From NCBI RefSeq assembly GCF_014844095.1, contig NZ_CP062163.1, positions 4,311,501-4,375,500 of the forward strand: a stretch of DNA of 64,000 nucleotides. Reading direction: 5' to 3'. Source of the DNA: Brevibacillus sp. JNUCC-41. GTDB taxonomy: Bacteria; Bacillota; Bacilli; Bacillales; DSM-1321. Of this stretch, positions 1 to 7,744 are shown one piece after another; the first letter of the stretch is position 1; every line of letters begins with the position of its first letter. The notes beneath the pieces are model-generated. The model was not told the origin of the DNA, made no database searches, and saw only the letters and a list, made by a program, of their open reading frames with translations. The translations under genes were made by a program, and so were the position numbers.

Positions 1-1
1 C

Positions 2-235
2 AATCTTTTATTGAAGCCCCATATTGCTATGGAAGATGAAGGGGAATACTACGGATATGGCATATGGATAAGTAAAAAAAATGAAGCGATTTTCAAATAT
101 CATCTTATGGGGTATGACCCGGGTGTAAGTTTCAATTCAGCGGTATATCCGGCGAGTCGATTGAAAACCGTCATTACTTCAAATGAAAACACGGGACCAT
201 ACCATATTGCTTACGCGATTGAGAAAGAACTATGA
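2..235 (+). CDS. Serine hydrolase (beta-lactamase-like), C-terminal fragment
   Basis: The reading frame is open from the window edge, so only the last 77 residues are seen. The motif GYGIWI, then HLMGYDPGVSF and later VITSNENTG, is the usual C-terminal pattern of class C beta-lactamase / penicillin-binding-protein-like serine hydrolases, where a His-x-Gly-type motif precedes the last strands. The catalytic Ser-x-x-Lys would lie upstream of the window. The substrate cannot be inferred. A terminator hairpin starts 1 base after the stop codon, so this is the last gene of its transcript. The family call rests on the fragment alone. Confidence 0.6.
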   Translation, partial: NLLLKPHIAMEDEGEYYGYGIWISKKNEAIFKYHLMGYDPGVSFNSAVYPASRLKTVITSNENTGPYHIAYAIEKEL

Positions 236-236
236 A

Positions 237-275
237 CAAAGGGAACCTTTCTGCTTGTGAAGGGTCCCTTTGTTT
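237..275 (+). terminator. Rho-independent terminator
   Basis: A 13-bp inverted repeat with one mismatch (CAAAGGGAACCTT and AAGGGTCCCTTTG) is followed by a short T-rich stretch, immediately after the serine hydrolase stop codon. Confidence 0.7.
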
Positions 276-316
276 ATAGTCAATGTGAATTCTTTCATGG
301 AGAACCTGTTTTAGAA

Positions 317-485
317 TTAAGAAAGGGACGAATTCGCATTCAATTGCTCGATTGTTTCCAGAAATTCAGGATTTTCTAGTGAAGATACTTCAACTGTACC
401 TTTATTTAAGACGCGGCGCATTACTTTCCATTTCTTGTATTAGGTAGATCTTTAAGTTCAAGGCTTTTCCAAACAAAGAATTTGT
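317..485 (-). pseudogene. Remnant of an unrecognised gene
   Basis: Reading the minus strand gives a coherent C-terminus (ending EFLETIEQLNANSSLS and a TAA at 317-319) that continues upstream into another frame near position 435 (ELKDLPN). No start codon or ribosome binding site is visible. This looks like the frameshifted 3' end of a gene. I do not recognise the family. Confidence 0.35.
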
Positions 486-566
486 ATATTTAGATATCTT
501 GAAGTAGAGTATATTTAATAAACATTATTTTAACCGGTATTTTCCGATGGAGGTTCTTTTTACTTT

Positions 567-860
567 ATGAAGGCAAGATATGAACTCGCGAATATGAACT
601 TAACAGTAAGCAATGTGACTTTACGTAATGCGGCGGATAGTTATGTCCTCTTGAAAGCTGCAGATGATCAAAATAATGAAATCACGATAAAGCTTTCCCA
701 CGAGCAAGCGGAATTTCTGGAAGCGGAATTAAGGGAAGTGAATCGCCGCCGCAGGGAAAATAGTCCTGATATATCCGGGTATGACCAGGAACGTATTAAT
801 GACGACGATTCTTTCAATCTGTTCAGCATTGATTTATTCAATGAAAGTGAACCGAAGTAA
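567..860 (+). CDS. Hypothetical protein, 97 aa
   Basis: A 97-residue soluble, acidic protein with no signal peptide or membrane segment. GGAGG at 549-553 supports the ATG, although the 13-base spacing is long. The N-terminal half is predicted beta-rich (alternating TVSNVTLRNA and EITIKLS) and is followed by an Arg-rich stretch (EVNRRRREN) and an acidic tail. It stands alone between a remnant gene and a convergent membrane protein gene. The family is not recognised and no function is proposed. Confidence 0.6.
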   Translation: MKARYELANMNLTVSNVTLRNAADSYVLLKAADDQNNEITIKLSHEQAEFLEAELREVNRRRRENSPDISGYDQERINDDDSFNLFSIDLFNESEPK

Positions 861-1025
861 TTGAGAGTATATATTACCCCGAATCAAATTTTCTTCTCTG
901 TAACCTTCCTTCGGGTTTAAGATGATGCTACAGAGATTTTATCATTCCCGCCAATACAAAATCCGAATTTAAAGTTATTGAAAGGCCATTAGGAATGTTT
1001 TGAGCAAGGTGACCTATCGTTACCT

Positions 1026-1430
1026 TTATTTTGATGGCTTGAAAAAATTCTTCACCAAAAGGAAAATGGATGATAGTACAGCAAAAACCATGAAAAATAC
1101 GATGAACCCCCAAAGGCCTACCGCCGCATCCTGAAACTCCATATTCCCCCTGCTGGTAAGGGCTTGCTGTATTTCAATGGCAAATACTAAAACAACCATG
1201 ACGGTAAAGGTATAAAGGAAAGAGAGTATCGTTATCCCAAAACGCATCCGGGAAATTAAATTAGATAAAAATAACACGAACAAAAATATGATGATACCGA
1301 TGATCCCCATTATCCAAAAATGCAAATCTTTGTCCGTTGCATTTGAATTTAATGTGTCACTCACAAAGAATAGGATGAAATCGTGAAGATTATTGACGAT
1401 TTCAGCTAATATCTGGATGATTTCTTTCAT
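1026..1430 (-). CDS. Small integral membrane protein, 134 aa
   Basis: The product has about three hydrophobic segments (roughly residues 40-60, 68-90 and 108-128), one of them nearly uninterrupted Ile/Phe/Leu/Val, separated by short charged loops and ending in a basic tail. GGAGGTG lies 6 bases before the ATG on the minus strand. It converges with the 97-aa gene on its left. No catalytic or transport motif is seen. It is an unrecognised membrane protein. Confidence 0.65.
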   Translation of the reverse strand: MKEIIQILAEIVNNLHDFILFFVSDTLNSNATDKDLHFWIMGIIGIIIFLFVLFLSNLISRMRFGITILSFLYTFTVMVVLVFAIEIQQALTSRGNMEFQDAAVGLWGFIVFFMVFAVLSSIFLLVKNFFKPSK

Positions 1431-1815
1431 TTTTCACACCTCCAATCCTTAGATTATAGCAGGTTATAAATCTATATAGAAGAGGGCGTTGCCAGACTGA
1501 CCTTCGATGGAAGTAATATGAAATCATAGACATGTTAAGAGAAGTATATCCCGGGTAACGTAAAAAAACATAAGGAAATGAATTGGGAAGTCAGGAAATG
1601 CAACGTCAGTTTACTAAGATTATAGTTAATAGATCAACCAAAATACATAAAAAAAATAAAGTATAAGCGATTCAGGGAAAGTATGTGTGTCTATTTCCAA
1701 TGTTTTAATGCCTTTAGCGATCTTAACCATGGTTTGTTGTTTGGATCGGTTTCTTTATTATAATGCTAGTAAAAAATATCTTTACTTAATGCTTTCATGG
1801 TTGGAGGAAAAAAGA
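1431..1815. other. Intergenic stretch
   Basis: About 385 AT-rich bases. The frame of the next gene is open upstream to a GTG at 1687, but that start has no ribosome binding site. A small inverted repeat or promoter could be present, but nothing is convincing. Confidence 0.4.
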
Positions 1816-2064
1816 ATGAATGATGTACATGATCATGTGTTAACGGTAATTGATTTTATGAAAACCGGTCACAAAACTTGCTTTGTGAAAGTCATCGGTT
1901 TTGATGGTGAAAACGGACAGGCTTTTGAAGGCGAAGTTAAGTTTGTCGGTGATTTGCCTTTTGGAGATTTGATACATCCTGAGCGGTCACATCTATCTTC
2001 GACTTGCAGGGAGTTTGTTCGGGATGATTTGTTGCACAGATACAATTTAGGGCAGTTTGAATGA
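1816..2064 (+). CDS. Hypothetical protein, 82 aa
   Basis: The ATG at 1816 is chosen because GGAGG at 1803-1807 sits 8 bases upstream. An in-frame GTG at 1687 would add 43 residues but has no ribosome binding site. The product is a small soluble protein (KTCFVKVIGFDGENG, then EGEVKFVGDLPFGD) with a likely beta-rich core. It lies just upstream of the LXG toxin locus but in a separate transcript, with more than 200 bases between. The family is not recognised. Confidence 0.55.
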   Translation: MNDVHDHVLTVIDFMKTGHKTCFVKVIGFDGENGQAFEGEVKFVGDLPFGDLIHPERSHLSSTCREFVRDDLLHRYNLGQFE

Positions 2065-2290
2065 ATTGGGGCAATACTTTAGGGAATACATTCTGCCCAC
2101 TTGTTTAAAATTGGTAAAATGCAGGGTATAAAGAATATGGTATGTAGGAACTTTTTTATGCCAATCTTCACTTTTAACTGACAAAATAGCATATTTCTCC
2201 CTATTTAACTCTCGGACTTTAATCCTTATAATATTAAATAGGAAAATATGACATTTAGTGTAGGATTATACTGTTTCTGAGGTGAGTTTC

Positions 2291-2719
2291 ATGGTTTATG
2301 CAGATATTTTGAGTAATATAAACTCTGCTATCTCCAGTAAAAAAGCTGATTTGAATGTGAAAATTGAACGTTTAGAAAATGCGAAGAACGATATTATAAA
2401 AGAGCAGAGCATGTGTCTGAACGAGATTAGGAAAATAAAAGACCCTGGGCTAGGTGGCAGCTGGACAGGGAATCGCTCGGATCAATTTCAGGAAGCCCGT
2501 CATGATGCCTATAATGTGATGTTCAGTATCATTCATGACGATTATGACGATTACCAATGGAAAATCGAGGCAATGATTACAAAGCTGAATGCCGAAAATA
2601 CGCTTCTGAGCATAGCGGGGAATATAGCCCAAGAAGCCGACTCCCTTTTGAGCAAAGGCGAAGAGGCATTTGAGCAGCTGGAAAGTAAAATAACAGATTT
2701 AAAAAGGCGGTTGTTTTAA
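2291..2719 (+). CDS. YwqH-like protein (DUF5082), LXG locus
   Basis: A 142-residue, largely helical coiled-coil protein with a conserved central W-x-G (GGSWTGNR), as in WXG100-like partner proteins. YwqH/DUF5082 proteins are encoded directly before LXG toxins and are thought to act as helical partners for secretion through the type VII (Yuk/Ess) apparatus. The ATG at 2291 follows GAGGTGA. An upstream in-frame GTG overlaps that ribosome binding site and is not used. The stop codon overlaps the next start (TAATG), so the three genes form a coupled operon. Confidence 0.8.
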   Translation: MVYADILSNINSAISSKKADLNVKIERLENAKNDIIKEQSMCLNEIRKIKDPGLGGSWTGNRSDQFQEARHDAYNVMFSIIHDDYDDYQWKIEAMITKLNAENTLLSIAGNIAQEADSLLSKGEEAFEQLESKITDLKRRLF

Positions 2720-3009
2720 TGACGACAATCAAACTGAATCATCCTGCCGTAACGAAGCAAGTCGATCAGGTGAAGACGGCACTTGGTACAGTCACGCTTG
2801 GAAATTTGCCTGCAGGCGAGCTTGGCAGCAATAAATTGGAATTCACCTCGAAATGGATCGACCGGGAAATAAACCTGGAGAAGGTCTTCGAGCAATATAT
2901 CAAAATCGTCCAGAAAAACGTGGAAGATACCCGTGCCAACATTGACTTATTAAAAGAACAGGATGAAGCCATCGCCCATACGTCTTCACATGGGTATCCT
3001 ATGCGATGA
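2719..3009 (+). CDS. YwqI-like protein (DUF5344), LXG locus
   Basis: A 96-residue helical protein in the position of B. subtilis YwqI, the second small partner protein before an LXG toxin. Its start overlaps the ywqH-like stop and its own stop overlaps the toxin start (ATGA), a tight translational coupling that implies stoichiometric expression. The helical content is high and there is no membrane segment. By family knowledge it probably helps deliver the LXG toxin to the type VII secretion system. No secretion genes lie in this window. Confidence 0.8.
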   Translation: MTTIKLNHPAVTKQVDQVKTALGTVTLGNLPAGELGSNKLEFTSKWIDREINLEKVFEQYIKIVQKNVEDTRANIDLLKEQDEAIAHTSSHGYPMR

Positions 3010-5018
3010 AAATATATGAAGCCAAGACATTAACGGCTGCAACCAAGTCGCGCGCCAAGCAATATGAAGAACTAAAGAAGGAAGTCGCAGCCCTGAAAAA
3101 GGAATTTCAGGGCATCGTCGGCTTGGACAACGAGTTTCAAGGGGCCGGTGCCACTGCCATCAAAAGCTTCTATGAAGCGCAAATCGAGGTGGCGGACGCC
3201 TGGATGGAGCTATTCACGACCCAGATCAGTTTTTTGGAAGGCATTCCGGCCAGCCTGGAAGAGGCGGACCTCTCCGGAAATACGGTGGTCGAGGTTCCCT
3301 TTTTAGATGGGGAAGTGTCGAACGGCATCAGCCAAGCGAAGTCGCTTGTCGATGAACAAGCGAACGATCTCCAAAGGATCCTCGACAGCATTGACGATAT
3401 CCTGCCTCTTGATAGGTTCGACCAAAAGGACTTTAATGAAAAAATCACGCTGGCCGGACAAAGGCTGGATGATACCGTGACAAAGGTCGAGAATGTCGAC
3501 CGGCAATTGGTCGAGGAATATGATGTGTCCGTCGGGCAGGAAAACGTTGCCGTTGGCCTCTTCCGCGCCTTGCTTGATGCCACCAAACAGGACGGCAACG
3601 TTTCGCCGATGACGTTCAACCAATCGGCATTCAAGAATAGTGACGTCTATCAAGTGAAGGATGAGGTCGCCGGTCAGATGAAAGACTATCAGACCTTCAA
3701 AAAGCAGCAAGCCGAAGCCAGGAAAATCGAACAAGAAATGGAAGAACTCGAAAACCGCCCATGGTACGAAAAAGCCTGGGATACGACAAAAACCTTTACA
3801 GGGGAATTCACGGGATATTATGATTCTATCAGGGCCTCAACCGGAGTCGATCCAGTAACCGGCCGCAAGCTGTCCGATGCGGAACGAATCGCCGCCGGCG
3901 CCATGGCCGCCGCTGGATTCATCCCCGTCGTCGGCTGGGCCGGCCGGGCCATCAAGGGTGGCAGCGCCATCTACAAGACCGCCAAAGGACTCAACGCAGC
4001 GGACCACGCGCTCGATGCCTATAAAACGACAAAAGGCTTTAGCCTCCTCCAGAAAACCGAATACGGAATATACGGACTCCTCGCAGCCAACGGACTTGGT
4101 GAAGCAGCAACAGGCAAAGACATGTTCGGCAACCAGCTGACCGAGGAACAGCGCCAGAATGGGCTGTTGATGGCACTCGGAATCGGCGGTGTGGCAGGCG
4201 CAGCCAAAGTCGCCGATAAAGTGGCGAGTGGTACAAAGTTCGTCCCTTACAGCAAGGAATTTGCGCAAAAGCAGCTTCAGAAGGCTCAAGCTACAATAAC
4301 AGACATAGCGAGATCAGGAAAAACCACTTTAAAAAATATAGGTGAAGAACTAAGTAAAAAAGAAATTCCTAAACATATAAGTGTGGAACAAGTTTCCCTC
4401 GCAGGAGGACCACCCCTTCGCCAAGTTATGATGGAAAAGCAGACAATTAAGGAAGCCTATCAGAAATTTACGGTGAAGGATAGTAAAGTCGAGGGTGTTT
4501 CAGGGGAGAGTATTCCTAAGGGTACGGGTAAAGTGTATCCAACTAGACAAATAGATCCCGTAGCAGAAGCACATATAATTGATAGAGTGAAAGAACTAAG
4601 AGGGAATTTAACAAGTAGGTATAAGAAATCTGGTAATTTTGCTGTAGCAGAAGTGGATGTCAGTGGGATAAATAAATCTGAATTTTATGCTCAAAGTAGC
4701 ATAAATGAACTTAAAGGTAGTCTTGAGGATATGGTACCTGATATTTCTTTACAACCTGAAAATCCAATGTTTAAAGCTACGGAAGCAGTTGGTAAAGAGG
4801 GAGAGAGTTACTTAAGGAATACAGATACGGAGTATAAAATACTAAATGACATTGCTTATAGGCTTGGAGAGAATACACAAGCTACAGGGAAAATTAAGTT
4901 ATTTACAGAATTGGATACTTGCGACAGTTGCAATAAAGTCATATCAGAGTTTGCTGCTAAATATAAAAATATTGAATTAGAAGTCATACACAACGATGGT
5001 AATAGAATTATTCCTTAA
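3006..5018 (+). CDS. LXG polymorphic toxin with deaminase-like C-terminus
   Basis: A 670-residue toxin. Residues 1 to about 205 form a long helical LXG domain, the type VII secretion targeting module. Residues about 275-330 match a pre-toxin TG-type linker (ASTGVDPVTGRKLSDAE, then a glycine/alanine-rich hydrophobic stretch). The C-terminal ~130 residues resemble YwqJ/BURPS668_1122-type deaminases: a Glu in TDTEYKIL (E609) and CDSC (C639, C642) would be the zinc and catalytic residues. The predicted activity is nucleobase deamination in a rival cell, which is an inference. The N-terminal part is GC-rich; from about position 4290 the DNA turns sharply AT-rich, typical of an exchanged toxin tip. 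Positions 4221-4524 are repeated downstream in the silent cassette. Confidence 0.85.
   Translation: MKIYEAKTLTAATKSRAKQYEELKKEVAALKKEFQGIVGLDNEFQGAGATAIKSFYEAQIEVADAWMELFTTQISFLEGIPASLEEADLSGNTVVEVPFLDGEVSNGISQAKSLVDEQANDLQRILDSIDDILPLDRFDQKDFNEKITLAGQRLDDTVTKVENVDRQLVEEYDVSVGQENVAVGLFRALLDATKQDGNVSPMTFNQSAFKNSDVYQVKDEVAGQMKDYQTFKKQQAEARKIEQEMEELENRPWYEKAWDTTKTFTGEFTGYYDSIRASTGVDPVTGRKLSDAERIAAGAMAAAGFIPVVGWAGRAIKGGSAIYKTAKGLNAADHALDAYKTTKGFSLLQKTEYGIYGLLAANGLGEAATGKDMFGNQLTEEQRQNGLLMALGIGGVAGAAKVADKVASGTKFVPYSKEFAQKQLQKAQATITDIARSGKTTLKNIGEELSKKEIPKHISVEQVSLAGGPPLRQVMMEKQTIKEAYQKFTVKDSKVEGVSGESIPKGTGKVYPTRQIDPVAEAHIIDRVKELRGNLTSRYKKSGNFAVAEVDVSGINKSEFYAQSSINELKGSLEDMVPDISLQPENPMFKATEAVGKEGESYLRNTDTEYKILNDIAYRLGENTQATGKIKLFTELDTCDSCNKVISEFAAKYKNIELEVIHNDGNRIIP
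4221..4524 (+). repeat. 304-nt linker repeat, copy 1 (inside the LXG gene)
   Basis: This segment is nearly identical to 6362-6665, with the same length and no indels seen by eye. It encodes the linker just before the toxic domain and so offers homology for swapping toxin tips. Confidence 0.85.
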
Positions 5019-5045
5019 TCTTAATTTGTTTGGAGGGGAAAACTA

Positions 5046-5402
5046 ATGAAAGACTGGAAGTATAATGAATTATTTGATGCAATTCAGGAGACATATGAAG
5101 AGTTGTTAGATGAAGATAGGGGATATAGGTATGCTATAGCAAAACTAGCTGATGAATTTGATAAATTAGGCAAGATAGAAGATGTTATTGTTGATACAGC
5201 AATTGGAGAAATTGCAATTGGCCATGAAAAAGTTTTTGTTGGGCGCATTGAAGGTATTACTAAAAGATTAAGTATGTTTAACCCACAAGAAGCAAAAGCT
5301 GACTTAACATTAGAAGAGGTACAAGACTTATCAAAACGAATTAATAAAGTAATAGAGGGACTAAGAAATGCAGAGGTTGATTATAATTCCTCAGCAGAAT
5401 AG
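5046..5402 (+). CDS. Imm3-like immunity protein
   Basis: A 118-residue acidic, helical cytoplasmic protein that starts 27 bases after the toxin stop, with GGAGGGG before the ATG. The pattern of an N-terminal helix, then RYAIAKLADEF, DTAIGEIAIG and a C-terminal LSKRINKVIEGL, fits the Imm3 family, which is found next to deaminase-type polymorphic toxins. The expected role is to bind and neutralise the LXG deaminase tip in the producing cell. The assignment rests on position and remembered family pattern, so the toxin pairing is inferred. Confidence 0.7.
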   Translation: MKDWKYNELFDAIQETYEELLDEDRGYRYAIAKLADEFDKLGKIEDVIVDTAIGEIAIGHEKVFVGRIEGITKRLSMFNPQEAKADLTLEEVQDLSKRINKVIEGLRNAEVDYNSSAE

Positions 5403-5435
5403 CATTATGAAAGAAAAATAAATAAATGTAGTGTT

Positions 5436-5470
5436 AACCTTGGGTGGCTAAAGCCATTCAAGGGTTTTTT
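5436..5470 (+). terminator. Terminator after the LXG-immunity operon
   Basis: An imperfect stem (AACCTTGggtGGC with GCCattCAAGGgTT) is followed by a run of six T. Confidence 0.6.
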
Positions 5471-5712
5471 AAAATCGGCTAGGAACATTAATTTCACCTA
5501 TTAGCTCAATTCTAATAATGTTAGGATTGAACCCCGGAACCTTATCCAGCTGAAATAACATTTACATTCCCTTTTCTAAAACAGATGAGGTGAAAATTAC
5601 TCTAGTTTAAAGGAGACTCTAAGCGGCCCGCTAGTTTTAGAATAAATTATAAGATTGATAATAGTCGTTGGGAGAGAAGAATTTTTGAAAATAGATCAGG
5701 AGGTAGGTAAGT
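5471..5712. other. Spacer between immunity genes
   Basis: No coding frame is convincing. This is probably scar DNA left by an earlier toxin cassette, since the next immunity gene has no toxin in front of it. Confidence 0.35.
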
Positions 5713-6180
5713 ATGAATGAAATTAAACTTAATAGTATTTATCAACAAATAGCTCAAACTATTAATGAAACTATACCAGAGGAATGGTCAAAGGTATTAA
5801 TGTACGGTGAAATTGCTGAAGGTACCGGTACTGCATTCTTTTTTTATTATACTCCTAAAAGTGAAGTGCCTATTTATAGTCATGATATACCTGAAATATA
5901 TAGTTTTAATGAAGAAGAATACGATAAATTATGGTATCAATTATTAGATGAATTAAAACTATTGTCAGATGAATTTAAAAATAATAATCAAGAACAATGG
6001 ACCAATTTAACTTTCACTTTAGAAAGTACAGGGAAATTTAAAGTTGACTATGATTATGAAGATCTATCAGATGCAGATGATCATGAAAGAAGGGTTATTT
6101 GGGAATATACTCGTTTGGGCCTTTTACCTGACTCTGATTATGATAAGAGTATTTCAGAAGAATACCTTAAGAAAGAATGA
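5713..6180 (+). CDS. DUF600 (YezG-like) orphan immunity protein
   Basis: A 155-residue cytoplasmic protein of the DUF600 family. Shared features with the copy at 7148 are IYQQIAQTINETIPEEW near the N-terminus, FFYYTPKS, and QEQWTNLTFTLESTGKFKVDYDYEDLS. DUF600 proteins such as YezG protect against LXG nucleases such as YeeF. Here no toxin precedes the gene, so it is probably retained as defence against sister strains. AGGAGG lies 7-12 bases before the ATG. A strong hairpin terminator follows at 6205. Confidence 0.8.
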   Translation: MNEIKLNSIYQQIAQTINETIPEEWSKVLMYGEIAEGTGTAFFFYYTPKSEVPIYSHDIPEIYSFNEEEYDKLWYQLLDELKLLSDEFKNNNQEQWTNLTFTLESTGKFKVDYDYEDLSDADDHERRVIWEYTRLGLLPDSDYDKSISEEYLKKE

Positions 6181-6204
6181 TATAGGGCAAGAAAAGCCTG
6201 TTCG

Positions 6205-6235
6205 AAAGACCTTAACGTAAAAGTTAAGGTCTTTT
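6205..6235 (+). terminator. Rho-independent terminator
   Basis: A perfect 12-bp stem (AAAGACCTTAAC / GTTAAGGTCTTT) with a 6-base loop and trailing T residues. It separates the orphan immunity gene from the silent toxin cassette. Confidence 0.8.
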
Positions 6236-6352
6236 CATTGTATAGAATATGTATCATCTTAGTTATATCGGTTACCTCAGAAAAAAGGCCGTCAGGTCAA
6301 GAAAAACTTTCTTTAGAAAATATATGGATTTACTGACCTCAGGCAAGGTGCC

Positions 6353-7147
6353 TTGAATATAGTAGCGAGTGGTACAAAGTTCGTCCCTTACACTAAGGAA
6401 TTTGCGCAAGGGCAGGTTCATAAGGTTCAAGCTACAATAACAGACATAGCGAGATCAGGAAAAACCACGTTAAAAAATATAGGTGAAGAAATAGGTAAAA
6501 AAGAAATCCCTAAACGGGTAAGTATGGAACAAGTATCCCTCGAAGGAGGACAACCCCTTCGCCAAGTTATGATGGAAAAGCAGACAATTAAGGAAGCCTA
6601 TCAGAAATTTACGGTGAAGGATAGCAAAGTAGAGGGAGTTTCAGGGGAGAGTATTTCTAAGGGTATAGATAATGTTAGATATGGTGAACAATACACGAAA
6701 GTAAATCGTAAGAAGACCTTAAAACCCAATGTAGAATATACAACAAAAGAAGGATATAAATATACCACTGATGATAACGGGCGTATTGCAATTGCTGAAG
6801 CTAAATTAGAATTTGGTAAAGCAAAACAAAATCCTTATGCCCAAAGAAAGGTTGGAGGAGGCGATAGACTATCAAACGATGATGGTGGACATTTAATTGC
6901 AAGTATCTTTAAAGGTTCTGGTGAAATAGATAACTTAGTACCCATGAATGCTACTTTAAATAGGAGTGAATATAAGACTCTAGAGAATACATGGAAGAAG
7001 GCTTTAGTAGAGGGGAAAGAAGTAACCACTAAAGTAAAACCCATATATGAGGCACAATCAGCTAGACCAAGTGAGTTTAAAATCAACTATGTAATAGATG
7101 GTAAAAAATATTCAGATAGATTAACTAATTATTTAGGAGGTAAGTAG
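6353..7147 (+). CDS. Orphan toxin C-terminus: linker plus DNA/RNA endonuclease domain
   Basis: A 264-residue open frame without LXG or pre-toxin domains. Its first ~104 residues duplicate the linker of the LXG protein. The remainder carries a DNA/RNA non-specific endonuclease pattern (DDGGHLIAS with the catalytic-type D-G-H, then NLVPMNATLNRSEY and later WKKAL), as in the tip of B. subtilis YeeF. The only start is a TTG at 6353 with a weak ribosome binding site, and a terminator sits upstream, so it is probably silent until recombined behind the LXG gene. The downstream DUF600 gene is its matching immunity gene. Whether it is ever translated as it stands is unknown. Confidence 0.75.
   Translation: MNIVASGTKFVPYTKEFAQGQVHKVQATITDIARSGKTTLKNIGEEIGKKEIPKRVSMEQVSLEGGQPLRQVMMEKQTIKEAYQKFTVKDSKVEGVSGESISKGIDNVRYGEQYTKVNRKKTLKPNVEYTTKEGYKYTTDDNGRIAIAEAKLEFGKAKQNPYAQRKVGGGDRLSNDDGGHLIASIFKGSGEIDNLVPMNATLNRSEYKTLENTWKKALVEGKEVTTKVKPIYEAQSARPSEFKINYVIDGKKYSDRLTNYLGGK
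6362..6665 (+). repeat. 304-nt linker repeat, copy 2 (orphan cassette)
   Basis: This is the homology arm matching 4221-4524. Similarity stops abruptly at its right end, where the two toxin tips diverge. Confidence 0.85.
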
Positions 7148-7558
7148 ATGGAAAGCAAAATAATGGAGCAGACATATCAACAAATTGCGAATACATTAAT
7201 TAATATAATTCCAGAGGATTGGAAACAAATCTTTTTATACGCTGAATTTAGAGAAGGTTATAAAAAAGTTTTTTTCTATTATTACCCTAAAACTGGAGGG
7301 GAACCAGTATATAGTCTGGATATAACAGATTTATTTAATGTTGATGAGGAAGAGTTTGATGGGCTTGATGATGATTTGTATAATTGTTTTTCGAAATTGC
7401 GTGAAGAATTTAAGGAGCAAGGACAGGAACTATGGACAAACCTAACTTTCATTTTAGATAGCACAGGAAAAATGAAAATAAATTATGGGTATGAGGATAT
7501 TTCAGAACTTAGCCCTGTAGAAAAACAAGATAAATGGGAAGCTGAATATCTAAAGTAA
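7148..7558 (+). CDS. DUF600 (YezG-like) immunity protein of the orphan endonuclease
   Basis: A 136-residue DUF600 protein that starts right after the endonuclease stop codon, with AGGAGG upstream. It shares TYQQIANTLINIIPEDW, FFYYYPKTGGEPVYS and LWTNLTFILDSTGKMKINY with the copy at 5713 but lacks that copy's ~20-residue C-terminal extension. By family precedent it would inactivate the adjacent endonuclease. It is probably translated from the cassette or carried as an immunity reserve. Confidence 0.8.
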   Translation: MESKIMEQTYQQIANTLINIIPEDWKQIFLYAEFREGYKKVFFYYYPKTGGEPVYSLDITDLFNVDEEEFDGLDDDLYNCFSKLREEFKEQGQELWTNLTFILDSTGKMKINYGYEDISELSPVEKQDKWEAEYLK

Positions 7559-7573
7559 AACATAATATAGAAT

Positions 7574-7617
7574 GAAACCTCTTGATTGGCTAAATACCTT
7601 TCAAGGTTTCTTCTTTT
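7574..7617 (+). terminator. Terminator after the toxin cassette
   Basis: The arms GAAACCTCTTGA and TCAAGGTTTC are followed by a T-rich stretch, 16 bases after the immunity gene stop. Confidence 0.65.
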
Positions 7618-7633
7618 GAGGGCTACCTAATGC

Positions 7634-7671
7634 CGAAAAAATAGTCCCCCAAGCTCTTATTCTGGGGGAAC
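7634..7671 (-). terminator. Terminator of the metalloprotease gene
   Basis: On the minus strand, a stem of GTTCCCCC and GGGGGAC is followed by a run of T residues, downstream of the protease stop. Confidence 0.6.
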
Positions 7672-7744
7672 ATTAAACGCACTTCAATATTCTTCTAAAA
7701 TCCGCTAAAAATATTGATTCCTGCGGGCGGATCCAATTATATAC

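Noticed and set aside
3170-3734. Long minus-strand open frames inside the LXG gene
   Set aside because: They mirror the codon bias of the GC-rich toxin gene and have no ribosome binding sites or recognisable motifs.
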